A DNA stretch of 64,000 nucleotides from Gemmatimonadota bacterium (GTDB lineage Bacteria; Gemmatimonadota; Gemmatimonadetes; Gemmatimonadales; Gemmatimonadaceae), in NCBI GenBank assembly GCA_026387915.1, contig JAPLKS010000017.1:434001-498000 (forward strand), written 5' to 3'. Both the position numbers and the translations under genes were made by a program. Below the pieces are notes generated by a model, which had not been told where the DNA came from, did no database searches, and was given only the letters and a program-made list of their open reading frames with translations. This document shows positions 1 to 8,455 of the stretch, piece by piece. Positions within the stretch are counted from its first letter, which is position 1. Every line of letters starts with the position of its first letter.

Positions 1-753
1 CTTGCCGAGCGCGTACTGCACGGTGGGATCGGCCTGAAGCGGAATGTGCGCCTTGAGTCGGTTGAGATACACCGCCGCCACCACGGGCCGTTCTTCTCCG
101 CGCCGCACTTCCTTCTCGACAATCGACGCGAGCGTCACGATGTCATTGCGCGACATCGCCATCTCGGCGAGTCGTGCATTCCATTCGGGCTTCCACGCTT
201 TTTCAAACCGCTCCACCATCAACCGCACCGCTTCGCGCGCCGTGGTGCGGTCCGCAAAGGTGTAGGTGTCGGGAAACAAATAGCCTTCGAGCGTCGGGGC
301 AGGGGTGTCCACGCGGTGGCGCAACGCGGTGTCGCGCACGGCGGCATCCACAGAATCCGCAGACACGTCGAGCGCTTCCACCAAGAGCGGCGTGATCTGC
401 GCAATAGTGAAGCCTTCGGGCACCGTCATCGAGTGCACAATGCCGCGACCGGCGCGCAGGGCGTCGAGCAGCTGCTCGTACGAAAGCCCCGCGCGCAATA
501 CATAGGTGCCCCAGCGCAGTTTCCGATCGTGACCACGGACTTCCGCATATAGTCCAAAGACGCGCGCCGATCGCACGAGCCCATGCGCCGCGAGGGAGTC
601 TGCCGCCTCACGGAACGACGAGCCCTTCCGGATGGTGAGATGCACTTCAGGGCCGGTGGCGCTGCCGCAGGCGGTGAGTGCCGCGGCCATCAATACGCCA
701 ACCAACCACGCGGCGCGGCGCGTGTGAGTCCGAGACGACGATTCACGCAACAT
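1..753 (-). CDS. mltG: Endolytic transglycosylase MltG, 3' end cut by the window
   Basis: This is a YceG/MltG-family enzyme that cleaves nascent peptidoglycan glycan strands in the periplasm and so sets strand length. The 251 visible codons run off the left edge. The family signature around the catalytic glutamate reads ASIVEKE (Glu near residue 213), preceded by EGYLFPDTY and followed by a QADPTVQYALGK block, all typical of MltG. Family members usually have one N-terminal membrane helix. Here residues 12-29 form a signal sequence ending in LTAC, so the protein may be a lipoprotein anchored through Cys29. The ATG at 753 overlaps the end of ruvX by 11 bp, which implies translational coupling in a rho-ruvX-mltG operon. 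The family call is firm; the lipid anchor is inference. Confidence 0.93.
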   Translation of the reverse strand, partial: MLRESSSRTHTRRAAWLVGVLMAAALTACGSATGPEVHLTIRKGSSFREAADSLAAHGLVRSARVFGLYAEVRGHDRKLRWGTYVLRAGLSYEQLLDALRAGRGIVHSMTVPEGFTIAQITPLLVEALDVSADSVDAAVRDTALRHRVDTPAPTLEGYLFPDTYTFADRTTAREAVRLMVERFEKAWKPEWNARLAEMAMSRNDIVTLASIVEKEVRRGEERPVVAAVYLNRLKAHIPLQADPTVQYALGK

Positions 754-1222
754 CGGCTCCTCCTGCGTTCGCTTCGGGTTGTGGCGCAACCTCGGCCATG
801 CGCATCGCGTGCTGCAATAGCAACGTCGCGGCAATGGCGTCGACGTCTCCTTTACGTCCGCGCGTCGACCCACCCATCGCAGCAATCGCGCCCAGCGCGG
901 CGCTGGTGGTAAAGCGCTCATCGACCAAGCGGGCGGGAAGTCCCGTGCGAATGGAGAGTTCTTCTGAAAGTCGACGTGCTTCCGCAGCGCGCGGGCCTTC
1001 TTCGCCGGCGCCATCGAGGGGAAGCCCCACGACGAATCCCTGCGCCTCGAGCTCCTTGGCCTTGGCGAGCAGGGCCGTGAGCGGGGGACGCTTTCCTGCC
1101 CGCCGCTCGATGAAGCCTGCCGGGCTAGCGATCATCCCTTCGGGATCGCTCAGCGCCAAGCCCACTCGGCGGTCGCCGAGATCGATTGCCATCCAGCGCG
1201 CGAGCTTGGTGGGGTTGATCAT
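743..1222 (-). CDS. ruvX: RuvX/YqgF RNase H-like nuclease
   Basis: This 159-residue protein matches the YqgF/RuvX family in length and motifs. The first beta strand carries [14 protein letters not shown] (from residue 13), followed by VVGLPL, then DERFTT, and near the C-terminus [12 protein letters not shown] with the conserved acidic residues of the RNase H fold. Family members process the 5' end of pre-16S rRNA and have been proposed as Holliday-junction resolvases. The start overlaps the rho stop by 4 bp and its own 3' end overlaps mltG. A ruvX-mltG neighbourhood is common in bacteria and supports both calls. The C-terminal 15 residues are low-complexity. Confidence 0.94.
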   Translation of the reverse strand: MINPTKLARWMAIDLGDRRVGLALSDPEGMIASPAGFIERRAGKRPPLTALLAKAKELEAQGFVVGLPLDGAGEEGPRAAEARRLSEELSIRTGLPARLVDERFTTSAALGAIAAMGGSTRGRKGDVDAIAATLLLQHAMRMAEVAPQPEANAGGADVA

Positions 1223-2475
1223 TGCCCTTCGGCCATGCGCGCAAAGAACTCTTCGTTGTTCTTGGTCTGTTTGAGACGCTTGAGCAGAAAGGTGATCGCG
1301 TCCTCGGGTGCCATGTCGCCAAGAAAATGGCGCAGGAGGAAGATGCGATTGCGTTCGAGTTCGGTGAGCAACAGTTCTTCTTTGCGGGTCCCCGACTTGA
1401 GCATATCGATGGCCGGAAAGACGCGCCGGTTGGCGATTTCGCGGTCGAGCACGAGTTCCATGTTCCCCGTGCCCTTGAACTCTTCAAAGATCACTTCGTC
1501 CATGCGCGAGCCGGTGGTCACCAACGCCGTGGCGACAATCGTGAGCGAGCCGCCGCCGGCAATGCGCCGCGCGGCGCCAAAAAAGCGCTTGGGTTTTTCG
1601 AGCGCTTTTGCGTCGACGCCGCCGGAGAGAATCTTGCCCGACATTGGCGTCACGGTGTTATGTGCGCGTGCGAGCCGCGTGATGGAGTCGAGCAGAATGA
1701 CGACGTCGCGTCCCGCTTCGACCAATCGTTTTGCTTTTTCGATGACCATGTCGGCCACCTGCACGTGACGGCTCGCTTGTTCGTCAAATGTTGAGCTCAC
1801 CACCTCAGCACGAGGCACCGAGGCAATAAAGTCGGTCACTTCTTCTGGACGCTCGTCAATCAGAAGGACAAACAGCTCCACCTCCGGATGGTTCTCGGAG
1901 ATGGCGTTCGCCATACGCTGGAGTAAAATCGTTTTCCCCGCGCGCGGCGGTGCCACAATGAGGCCGCGCTGCCCTTTGCCGAGCGGGGCAATGAGATCCA
2001 CGACGCGCATGCCGAGGTCCTCGGAGGACGACTCCAGGCGAAGGCGCGCGTCGGGATAGCGCGGGGTCAGGTTGTCGAACGGAATGCGGGTGAGGATGAG
2101 TGCCGGATCGAGTCCGTTGACCGATTCAATCTGCAGGAGCGCGAGATATTTCTCCCACGCTTTGGCTGGGCGCACGCGGCCGCGGATCGTGTCACCCGTT
2201 TTGACATTGAAGCGGCGGATTTGCGTTTGAGAGACGTAGATGTCGTCCGGGCCGGCCAGGTAGCTGTAGTCGGCACTTCTCAGAAAGCCAAAGCCCTCCG
2301 GCATAACCTCAAGCGTGCCTTCCGCGCGCAGGGCGATGTCCGTCGCGAGCAGCGAGTGCTCGATCTGGTAAATCAATTCCTGCTTGCGCATGCCGGAGGT
2401 GACCTCAATGCCGAGGCCTTCTGCCATGAGCTGCAAGTCGGAAATTGGCTTGCGACGGAGTTCGGAGATGTCCAC
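1219..2475 (-). CDS. rho: Transcription termination factor Rho
   Basis: Rho is a hexameric RNA-dependent ATPase and helicase that ends transcription at untranslated C-rich RNA. The 418-residue protein has the usual length and order: an N-terminal helical Rho_N segment (1-45), a cold-shock-like RNA-binding domain with [20 protein letters not shown] (61-80), Walker A APPRAGKT (175-182), Walker B LLIDER (204-209), and the Q/R-loop region ending in [13 protein letters not shown] chose the GTG at 2475 because [10 protein letters not shown] aligns with the start of known Rho proteins, although no clear Shine-Dalgarno sequence precedes it. It has none of the long insertions found in some GC-rich Gram-positive Rho proteins. 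The leader is strikingly C-rich (see findings). Confidence 0.97.
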   Translation of the reverse strand: MDISELRRKPISDLQLMAEGLGIEVTSGMRKQELIYQIEHSLLATDIALRAEGTLEVMPEGFGFLRSADYSYLAGPDDIYVSQTQIRRFNVKTGDTIRGRVRPAKAWEKYLALLQIESVNGLDPALILTRIPFDNLTPRYPDARLRLESSSEDLGMRVVDLIAPLGKGQRGLIVAPPRAGKTILLQRMANAISENHPEVELFVLLIDERPEEVTDFIASVPRAEVVSSTFDEQASRHVQVADMVIEKAKRLVEAGRDVVILLDSITRLARAHNTVTPMSGKILSGGVDAKALEKPKRFFGAARRIAGGGSLTIVATALVTTGSRMDEVIFEEFKGTGNMELVLDREIANRRVFPAIDMLKSGTRKEELLLTELERNRIFLLRHFLGDMAPEDAITFLLKRLKQTKNNEEFFARMAEGQ

Positions 2476-2516
2476 GAAGTCTGGCGGGAGCGCGTCGCGG
2501 AAAACCGACAGCGCGA

Positions 2517-2551
2517 GGGAGGGAGGGGAGCGAAAAAGGGGAGGGGAGGGG
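2517..2551 (-). promoter_or_regulatory. C-rich, G-poor leader of rho (candidate rut element)
   Basis: The transcript strand between tRNA-Arg and rho is almost pure pyrimidine: runs of three to four C separated by single T, one T5 run and a single G. The opposite strand carries six G-runs. C-rich, G-poor, unstructured RNA is what Rho binds, so this could mediate autoregulation. Confidence 0.4.
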
Positions 2552-2558
2552 AACTACA

Positions 2559-2632
2559 TGCGCGAGGAGGGATTCGAACCCACGACCTTCGGCTTCGGAG
2601 GCCGACGCTCTATCCAGCTGAGCTACTCGCGC
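2559..2632 (-). tRNA. tRNA-Arg (anticodon CCG)
   Basis: A complete 74-nt cloverleaf reads on the minus strand. The 7-bp acceptor stem is GCGCGAG/CTCGCGC, the D-arm contains AGCTCAGCTGGA, the anticodon loop is CTCCGAA (CCG, decoding CGG), and the T-arm carries GGTTCGAATCC. The discriminator is A and CCA is not encoded. It lies 84 bp upstream of rho on the same strand. Confidence 0.97.
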
Positions 2633-2702
2633 GCACAACACTCAGAGTGGTTGGCCAAACCGGCCGGACCGCTGGCGCGGCCCACCCCCGAGAGGAAGGA
2701 GA

Positions 2703-2731
2703 AAGTTACCCCGTGGCCGATGCCGGGACAA
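2703..2731 (-). promoter_or_regulatory. Candidate sigma-70 promoter for tRNA-Arg/rho
   Basis: On the minus strand, TTGTCC (2731-2726) and TAACTT (2708-2703) are separated by 17 bp, about 70 bp upstream of the tRNA. Spacing and hexamers fit a housekeeping promoter. This is read by eye only. Confidence 0.38.
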
Positions 2732-2824
2732 GGACAAAACCAAGACCAGTGTGGTCTTGACGGGTGCAACCCCATGCGCCAAACTCTGGCACAGTAGGCG
2801 CTTACAACGGCGAGGCTCCCCCCG

Positions 2825-3622
2825 GTGCTTTTCGCTTCCCTCGATCCCATGTATATGCGTATTCTTGCCGTTCTTCCGCCGGATTCACGGCGACGTTTTG
2901 AGCATTCGTTGGCGCCCGTGCACTATATGCTCCCCGAGCAGGACCTCAGTGCCGCGACTCGCGCGCTGGCCGATGGGTTGAGCGATGCGCTGGTGATCGA
3001 CCCCACGGTTATCCCCGACCCGGCGTTTGAAGCGATGCTTGCCGCGATGACGGTGCGGCCAAGCCCCGTGCTGGTGTACACGCCCCTGAGCACCATCGGG
3101 GCGCGACGCGTGGTGCGGATTGCCGAACTCGGTCCGCACGAGTTGGTGTTGCGCGACTTCGACGACAGCCCCGACGAACTGCGGCGCAAAGTGGCGGCAC
3201 TCGACCGTCCGTCGGTGTCCGCTATGCTGCTCGCGAGCGTCGCCCCGCAGTTGCGCGGGCTACCGGAGCGACTCCAGATCGCGACGGTTCGCCTGTTCAG
3301 TGCCGGCCAGCGGGTGCGCTGGGTGGATGAGCTTGCGGAGTCCGCGCAGCTCGGTCGTCGGACGATTGATCGGTGGATGAGTCGCGCTGGACTCAACGGT
3401 TCGGCGATGTTGCTCGATACCACCCGGCTCGCACAGGTGTGGGAGCCGATAGTGGAGCAGAAGCGGCGTCCGTCGGATGTGGCGAGTGCGTACGGCTACA
3501 GTCGCTTGCGCTTGCTGGTGTCGCACACGCGGCGCATTGCGGGGGTGTTGCCTGCCGAGCTGGGGACGATGTCGCGCGAGCAGTTTGCGGTGCGGTTGAG
3601 TGGGGCGCTCACGACGCGATAG
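2825..3622 (+). CDS. AraC-type regulator with degenerate receiver-like N-terminus
   Basis: This 265-residue putative transcription factor is not assigned to a named family member. Residues about 11-130 have the alternating beta/alpha pattern of a response-regulator receiver (MRILAVLP, DALVIDP, PVLVYTPL, HELVLRDFDD). They lack the acidic pair after the first strand and the conserved lysine, so classical phosphorylation is doubtful. Residues about 145-255 hold a helix-turn-helix region (WVDELAESAQLGRRTIDRWM, then DVASAYGYSRLRLLVSHTRR) resembling the two HTH units of AraC proteins. GAGG at 2812-2815 supports the GTG start; an ATG at 2855 is an alternative. The gene at 20462 has the same layout. 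It ends at a perfect hairpin shared with the convergent gene. Confidence 0.7.
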   Translation: MLFASLDPMYMRILAVLPPDSRRRFEHSLAPVHYMLPEQDLSAATRALADGLSDALVIDPTVIPDPAFEAMLAAMTVRPSPVLVYTPLSTIGARRVVRIAELGPHELVLRDFDDSPDELRRKVAALDRPSVSAMLLASVAPQLRGLPERLQIATVRLFSAGQRVRWVDELAESAQLGRRTIDRWMSRAGLNGSAMLLDTTRLAQVWEPIVEQKRRPSDVASAYGYSRLRLLVSHTRRIAGVLPAELGTMSREQFAVRLSGALTTR

Positions 3623-3642
3623 TGGCGCTCGATGGGGAGGAA

Positions 3643-3687
3643 AGAGAGCGGCCCCGCCATCGCGATGCGATGGCGGGGCCGCTCTCT
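3643..3687. terminator. Bidirectional intrinsic terminator
   Basis: A perfect 21-bp inverted repeat (3643-3663 and 3667-3687) has a 3-nt loop and sits between convergent genes ending at 3622 (+) and 3707 (-). Short T runs follow the stem on the minus strand. Confidence 0.85.
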
Positions 3688-3706
3688 TGATATCCAGCCT
3701 TTGCTA

Positions 3707-5905
3707 CTACGGCACGTTGATCGTGAAAGGACTTCCCGACACGTTGGTGCCGCCAATCTTAATCGTGAGTGACGGTACGCTCGTGGCGCTCGGCGCCAAC
3801 CACAGCGCAGTGCACACTCCGGTGTTCGCACAGGTCCATGTCCCGAAGGTGCCCGTAGTTGATGTTGCGACAAAGTCAGTGATCGCTGCCGTTAGTACTG
3901 GGTTGCTATACGCATCCTTCACGGTCACGGTGATGGTGGTCGTCGCACCCTGTGCGACGTTGCCGCCCGGGTAGCTTGCCGTTGTCTTCGTGGCAGACGC
4001 CGCCGCCGCTACCGTGGTGACGTAGAGCGGGCTACCCAGCGTCGCCGTGCCACCGATCGTGGCGGCAATCGTGTCGCGCTTGATCGTCGTCACCGCGGTA
4101 TACGTTGCAGAGCAGACATTAGTCGAGCAGGTCCACGTTCCAAAGCTGCCGAACTTTGTCGTCACGACGAAATCCGCCGGCACAATCGATGCCACCGCGT
4201 TGCCATACGTGTCCTTTGCCGTCAACGAGTACGTCGTCGTGGCACCAGCCGCTAGCAGCGTGTCGTTGCTCGCGAGCGTTGAAGTGCCTGCGACAGCCGT
4301 CGAACTCGTAATCCGCACAGTGCGCCGCGCCAAAATCAGGCCCGATGAATCAGCCACCGTCGCCGGTGCCGTCGTACCTGACCGCTGAATGGCAGTGAAG
4401 CGATACGTCCCCGCGACGCCCGACGGCGTCCACTGCGTAGACGTCGTGCCAAGCGATCCCGTGAGGGCGGAATCCGGCACCACCGTCCCCGACGAGCCAA
4501 TAAACCGCACCCACGCACTCGCGACCACCGCGCCCGCGAATGTCTTCGCCGTCACGTTCACCGTGTGCTTCGCGGAGTCCGATCCCGCAACCGCCGTGAT
4601 GATCGGGAGATGCGAGATCTGCGCACTATCCGCCGCAATCACCACAGCTGGTGCTCCCGTGTTATTCGCCGCCAACGCCACACCACTCACCGCTGCCCAC
4701 ACGCTACTGCTCGTGGGCGTCGTCGCAGCCGTCCCGACTTCCCAAATACCCGACAGCGTGCCGCCTACCGGCGTGAGCGTCAGCGTGGCATCGGCAATAA
4801 GGGTGCCTCGCGCGTCACGTGCTTGTGCCTTGAGCGGAATCGAATCGCCGTGCGAAATCGACGCCACAAGCGGGAACACCGCCGTGCGCGCCGCGAGCTG
4901 GCGCACGGTCACCGTGAGCGAGTCCGTGTCAATCACGGCATTCGAGCCATCGAACGCCTGCACGAGCACCTTCGCCGTGCCGTTCTTCAGCGCAATGAAC
5001 TTCGATACCGCCATCGATCCGTTCGCTGGCTGGTTCAGCCCAGTCAGTGCCGTCGTAGTGACAATCAGTGAATCGGCCGCCGTCTTGGGCGTGAACTTCA
5101 GATACGTGCCCGACTGCCCGAGTCCGCGACGATCCTTCACCGTGGCGCTCGTGAACACCGTGTCGCCAAAGCTCCACGCCGAGAGCGCCTTGGACGTGAG
5201 CGCGAGTTTGAGCGTCTGCGTCACACGCACAACGGCGGTGTCGGCGCAACGCGCGCCTGCCAAACAATACGGATGACGAATGATGAGAGAGTCCACGCCG
5301 AGCGTCTGTCCCACCAGCTTTGCGGAATCACCGGACTGTGTGATGGCGTTGGCGCCAGCAGTGATCACCGTCCAGGTGAGACCGAGCAACGGACGAGCCA
5401 CCGTGGTGGCACCGCTCTTCACATATCCGGTGGCGCGCACGACAATCGTGTCGCCAATGGCGGTCATCGTCGTGTCTTTTGCGGTCAGGAATGCAATGCC
5501 GGAGATCACCGACTTCACCGACTTGGCGATCGGCGAAATCACAAAGCGCGCATCCAGCATGTTCAGCGTGACGTTCGCGATTCCTGGCTTCTTCGCCACG
5601 AACGTGCGCTGGCGGTACAACGCGCTGTCTGACGCGCCGAGTCCGAGAACGCCCGTGTCGCTCACGGTCCACGTGTAGCTAAGACCGGTCACCAAATTAT
5701 TGTCGGCGTCCTTGATTGCCGCCGTGGCCACCTTGCTGTCGCCAATGGCGATCGTGTCGGGCAGCCCGGTCAGTGAGAGCACCGCCGCGAAGGTCGACGG
5801 GCTCACGGGAAGTTTTTCTTGGCATGCGGTGACGACCAAACCCAGTGTCATCGCAACAGCCACAAGCGCAGAGGCCCGAAGGCCGCGAGTCGGGCGGCGC
5901 ATCAC
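3707..5905 (-). CDS. Large Ig-like repeat lipoprotein
   Basis: A 732-residue surface lipoprotein of unknown ligand. Residues 1-28 are a lipoprotein signal ending in VVTAC, so Cys28 should be acylated. The rest is a chain of beta-rich, Thr/Ala/Val/Ser-rich units like bacterial Ig-like (Big) domains, with recurring starts such as LPDTIAIGDS and SISHGDSIPL. The last two units are clear internal duplicates: each has a KDxYxNxV segment and FGTWTC followed six or seven residues later by a second Cys. That layout suggests one disulfide per unit and resembles filamin/Big_1 repeats. Its start overlaps the preceding beta-barrel gene by 4 bp (ATGA), so the two are translated together. Such proteins often act in adhesion or surface display; the specific role here is unknown. 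Confidence 0.8.
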   Translation of the reverse strand: MMRRPTRGLRASALVAVAMTLGLVVTACQEKLPVSPSTFAAVLSLTGLPDTIAIGDSKVATAAIKDADNNLVTGLSYTWTVSDTGVLGLGASDSALYRQRTFVAKKPGIANVTLNMLDARFVISPIAKSVKSVISGIAFLTAKDTTMTAIGDTIVVRATGYVKSGATTVARPLLGLTWTVITAGANAITQSGDSAKLVGQTLGVDSLIIRHPYCLAGARCADTAVVRVTQTLKLALTSKALSAWSFGDTVFTSATVKDRRGLGQSGTYLKFTPKTAADSLIVTTTALTGLNQPANGSMAVSKFIALKNGTAKVLVQAFDGSNAVIDTDSLTVTVRQLAARTAVFPLVASISHGDSIPLKAQARDARGTLIADATLTLTPVGGTLSGIWEVGTAATTPTSSSVWAAVSGVALAANNTGAPAVVIAADSAQISHLPIITAVAGSDSAKHTVNVTAKTFAGAVVASAWVRFIGSSGTVVPDSALTGSLGTTSTQWTPSGVAGTYRFTAIQRSGTTAPATVADSSGLILARRTVRITSSTAVAGTSTLASNDTLLAAGATTTYSLTAKDTYGNAVASIVPADFVVTTKFGSFGTWTCSTNVCSATYTAVTTIKRDTIAATIGGTATLGSPLYVTTVAAAASATKTTASYPGGNVAQGATTTITVTVKDAYSNPVLTAAITDFVATSTTGTFGTWTCANTGVCTALWLAPSATSVPSLTIKIGGTNVSGSPFTINVP

Positions 5906-6558
5906 GGCGTCCTCCGGGCGGCAGGCTTCAGCCCACCAAAGGGAACGGCCAGCCCAGCGCCAATGGTCGTGCGAGTCTTCTCGTTTCCGAGTGGCGCACC
6001 GGTAAACGACCAGCTGCCGCCCGTCACGCGCAGCCCGAGGTATTCAAAGAAATCGTATTCCATCGTCACCGTGCCACCAAAGCCATTGGCAGAGGTGCGC
6101 GAATAATCCCACCGTGGCGTGTGACCGGTTGTGCCGCCACTGCTGACGTATTGGTATCCCGTGGTATCCATGGAGGCCATCGCGACGCCTATCAGCGCAT
6201 TGGCGCCGAGCGAAACGCGAAACCGACCAGCGCGATAGCCAGCCTCGACGCCGAGCGTTCCACCTTCCACCGTGCTCATGTCGCGCGCAATCCGCAGAAA
6301 GCCAGCGCTCGCGCCGAAATACTGCCCTTCGTACGCGATCGCCAGCGCGTTGCTCGGCATGGTTGAGCGCGTGAGCGCCGAGTTCCCCTGCAACCAGTCG
6401 GCGCGGAGCGCGAACGGTGAGTGGGTGTATGTGGGTGTCGCTGCGGTGCTTTGTGCCTGCAACGAACGCGCACCGCTCAACGCGAGAACAAGCGCGAGCG
6501 TGATGGCGATCGAGCGGCGCGGCAACCCAGACGAACGGGCGAGCGCAAATCTGCGCAT
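5902..6558 (-). CDS. Outer-membrane beta-barrel protein
   Basis: A 218-residue exported protein. The N-terminus is basic (MRRFALARSSGLPRRS), followed by a hydrophobic segment ending in LQAQS, a signal-peptidase I type cleavage region. The mature part alternates polar and apolar residues in amphipathic strands with aromatic girdles (for example GTVTMEYDFFEYLGLRVTGG) and ends with VPFGGLKPA, as expected for an 8- to 10-strand barrel. No specific family was recognised. GGAG about 10 bp upstream supports the ATG. It is the first gene of a two-gene operon with the Ig-like lipoprotein, so the barrel may anchor, export or display it (inference). Confidence 0.72.
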   Translation of the reverse strand: MRRFALARSSGLPRRSIAITLALVLALSGARSLQAQSTAATPTYTHSPFALRADWLQGNSALTRSTMPSNALAIAYEGQYFGASAGFLRIARDMSTVEGGTLGVEAGYRAGRFRVSLGANALIGVAMASMDTTGYQYVSSGGTTGHTPRWDYSRTSANGFGGTVTMEYDFFEYLGLRVTGGSWSFTGAPLGNEKTRTTIGAGLAVPFGGLKPAARRTP

Positions 6559-6594
6559 GCGTGGTGCTCCGGTGTGAGAGCCTTTGGGAGGCGG

Positions 6595-6627
6595 AACCTT
6601 TAGCGCGAGCCGTAACCTTTAAAGGTT
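6595..6627. promoter_or_regulatory. Palindrome plus half-site upstream of the barrel/Ig operon
   Basis: A perfect 14-bp palindrome AACCTTTAAAGGTT (6614-6627) lies 56-69 bp upstream of the ATG at 6558. A further half-site AACCTTTA lies at 6595-6602. The AT-rich symmetric sequence in GC-rich DNA looks like a dimeric repressor or activator site. Confidence 0.4.
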
Positions 6628-6704
6628 CAAACTAGGCAAAGGAGAGCGCTCGGAACAGACTCCCTCTCAGAATGCTCAGTAACCGGTGTGAAAAACAATC
6701 CCGT

Positions 6705-8375
6705 TCAGGTGGGCGGTTGACCGCCAAAACGTCCGTTCCCGCGCAGGATGAAATCCGGCGGTGCGTCGAGGCGGCCAAGCTTCAGGTACACGCCATCGTG
6801 CTCGATCACCGCCTCCGCTGGCATTCCGGGCTCTCTGGGAGGCAGGGCGCCCGCGCCAGAACGCGGCGCGCGGTCCTTCCCGCGGCCTTGTCCGGGGCCT
6901 CCTCCAGGAGGTGGGGGCGCACGGCCAATCAACTTGGGCAGTGCTCCGGGCTTCACCGTCAGAAATAGCACCCGGTCGTAGCGCCCCCAGTCTTCGACTC
7001 GGAGCGCCTCCCCCTGCGCAATCCTCGTGCGAAGGAACCACGCGCTCCACCACTCGGCGCCGTGCGGTGCCACGATGAGCGTGCGCTCTGGCACCTCAAT
7101 GAGCGGAGAAAGCCCCCGTAGTTCTGCTAGGGCGGCATCGGTCAGCACCGCTTGACCTGATTGAGGCAACGACGCGACCCCACTGCCAACGCCGAGCAGC
7201 CACACGATGCCTAACGTGAGTCGTCGTACCCAGGGCCTCGTGATGTGCACCAGCGCGAACGCGCCGGCGATTATCGCTGGAATCAGAGCAATCAGTGCGA
7301 AACGAATCATCTTGTCGCCGCCAAACCACGGGCCCGTGAGGATAAGCACAGTGGAGGCGCTTCCAATAACGACGGCGACGTCGGCGGCGGGAAGCGATGC
7401 CCGCTTCAGCCACGCGACCACAAGCGCTGGAATCGCGACGATGCCAAAGGCGATCCAAGGGAGAAACATTTCCATCGGCAGGGTGCTAGCCATTGGCCCC
7501 GGCGGTCGCTTGCCGTCAGTCGCAAATATTCCTGGATTTGAGAGCGCTGTGATCAGGCGCTGAATGCGTGCCGAGTCGAACTTCCACATCACGAGCGCTG
7601 AGCACAGCGCGATGAGAGCGGCGCCGGCGACAACCCACGGCAATGCAACGCGCCAATCAACCTGCTTGCCGTGCCGAAGGACATACACAAACAAGACCGT
7701 ACCGAGCAGTACTAACGCCGCGCCGAGCACCCCAATATGAGTGAGCCCGAGGAGGAGCAGCGAGGCGAGCACGGCAAGCCCACGCCTAGTGGTTTGCGCG
7801 CGGAGCCACTGATGCAACGTCATCATCAAGAGCGCGAGCCAAACCAGCGCCAGCGAGTTCTTTTGTAACTCGCCGACAATGGCGAACCACGGCATCGCGA
7901 GGCAGCTCAGGGCCGCCGCCGCGAGCGGCACCGCATCGCCCCGCCCACGATCCTGCGCCCATCGGCGCACCAGCACGTACACCGGCCACGCCACCAGCGG
8001 CGGCAGTACCGCATCGCTGCATTTGACCGCCCACACAATCGCGTCCGTCGACGCCAAATGAAACAGTTGGGCCAACGTCCAAGCCACCGCCGCGTGGAAG
8101 TAGAACGTCAGCGGCATGTCCGGAATGCCCAACACGCCACGCTCAAGAAGCGCGCGCGCCTGCACCAGATAGTAGGCCCCATTCACCCCCGGCACATACG
8201 GCGTGCGGAAGAGCAACCACGCCCGTGCCACGATCGCCGTTGCGATAATCCACGCCAAGGGCTCTGCCGCCATGCGGGCGCCGATGCGCAGGAGCCGTGC
8301 GTTCGCTCCGACACGCCATGCGCGACGGCCCATTGGCGGGGTATTGGGAGGGGGAGTAAAAACAACGCGGTTCAT
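6705..8375 (-). CDS. Polytopic membrane protein, GT-C/PMT-like glycosyltransferase candidate
   Basis: A 556-residue inner-membrane protein with about ten hydrophobic segments (for example LAWIIATAIVARAWLLF, LAVLASLLLLGLTHIGVLGA, LIPAIIAGAFALVHI). The first periplasmic loop after helix 1 reads YVPGVNGAYYLVQARALLER followed by PDMPLTFYF. Its arrangement resembles the ArnT/PMT (GT39/GT83) family, which transfers sugars from polyprenyl phosphate, but the usual acidic residue is not obvious there. The C-terminal 120 residues form a soluble domain with a Pro/Gly/Arg-rich linker. The gene is monocistronic and divergent from the ECF sigma gene. Enzyme class is inference. Confidence 0.5.
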   Translation of the reverse strand: MNRVVFTPPPNTPPMGRRAWRVGANARLLRIGARMAAEPLAWIIATAIVARAWLLFRTPYVPGVNGAYYLVQARALLERGVLGIPDMPLTFYFHAAVAWTLAQLFHLASTDAIVWAVKCSDAVLPPLVAWPVYVLVRRWAQDRGRGDAVPLAAAALSCLAMPWFAIVGELQKNSLALVWLALLMMTLHQWLRAQTTRRGLAVLASLLLLGLTHIGVLGAALVLLGTVLFVYVLRHGKQVDWRVALPWVVAGAALIALCSALVMWKFDSARIQRLITALSNPGIFATDGKRPPGPMASTLPMEMFLPWIAFGIVAIPALVVAWLKRASLPAADVAVVIGSASTVLILTGPWFGGDKMIRFALIALIPAIIAGAFALVHITRPWVRRLTLGIVWLLGVGSGVASLPQSGQAVLTDAALAELRGLSPLIEVPERTLIVAPHGAEWWSAWFLRTRIAQGEALRVEDWGRYDRVLFLTVKPGALPKLIGRAPPPPGGGPGQGRGKDRAPRSGAGALPPREPGMPAEAVIEHDGVYLKLGRLDAPPDFILRGNGRFGGQPPT

Positions 8376-8455
8376 AACGTGTCCCGCCGAGCAGTGAGAG
8401 TCATCTGCTGTACCTTCCTGACTGGCGTACAGGCCAGCCGCTCCCGATTTGACGG

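Noticed and set aside
2221-2760. Plus-strand frames running through the tRNA-Arg and rho start region.
   Set aside because: They cross a clear tRNA gene and lie antisense to rho; no protein-like features.
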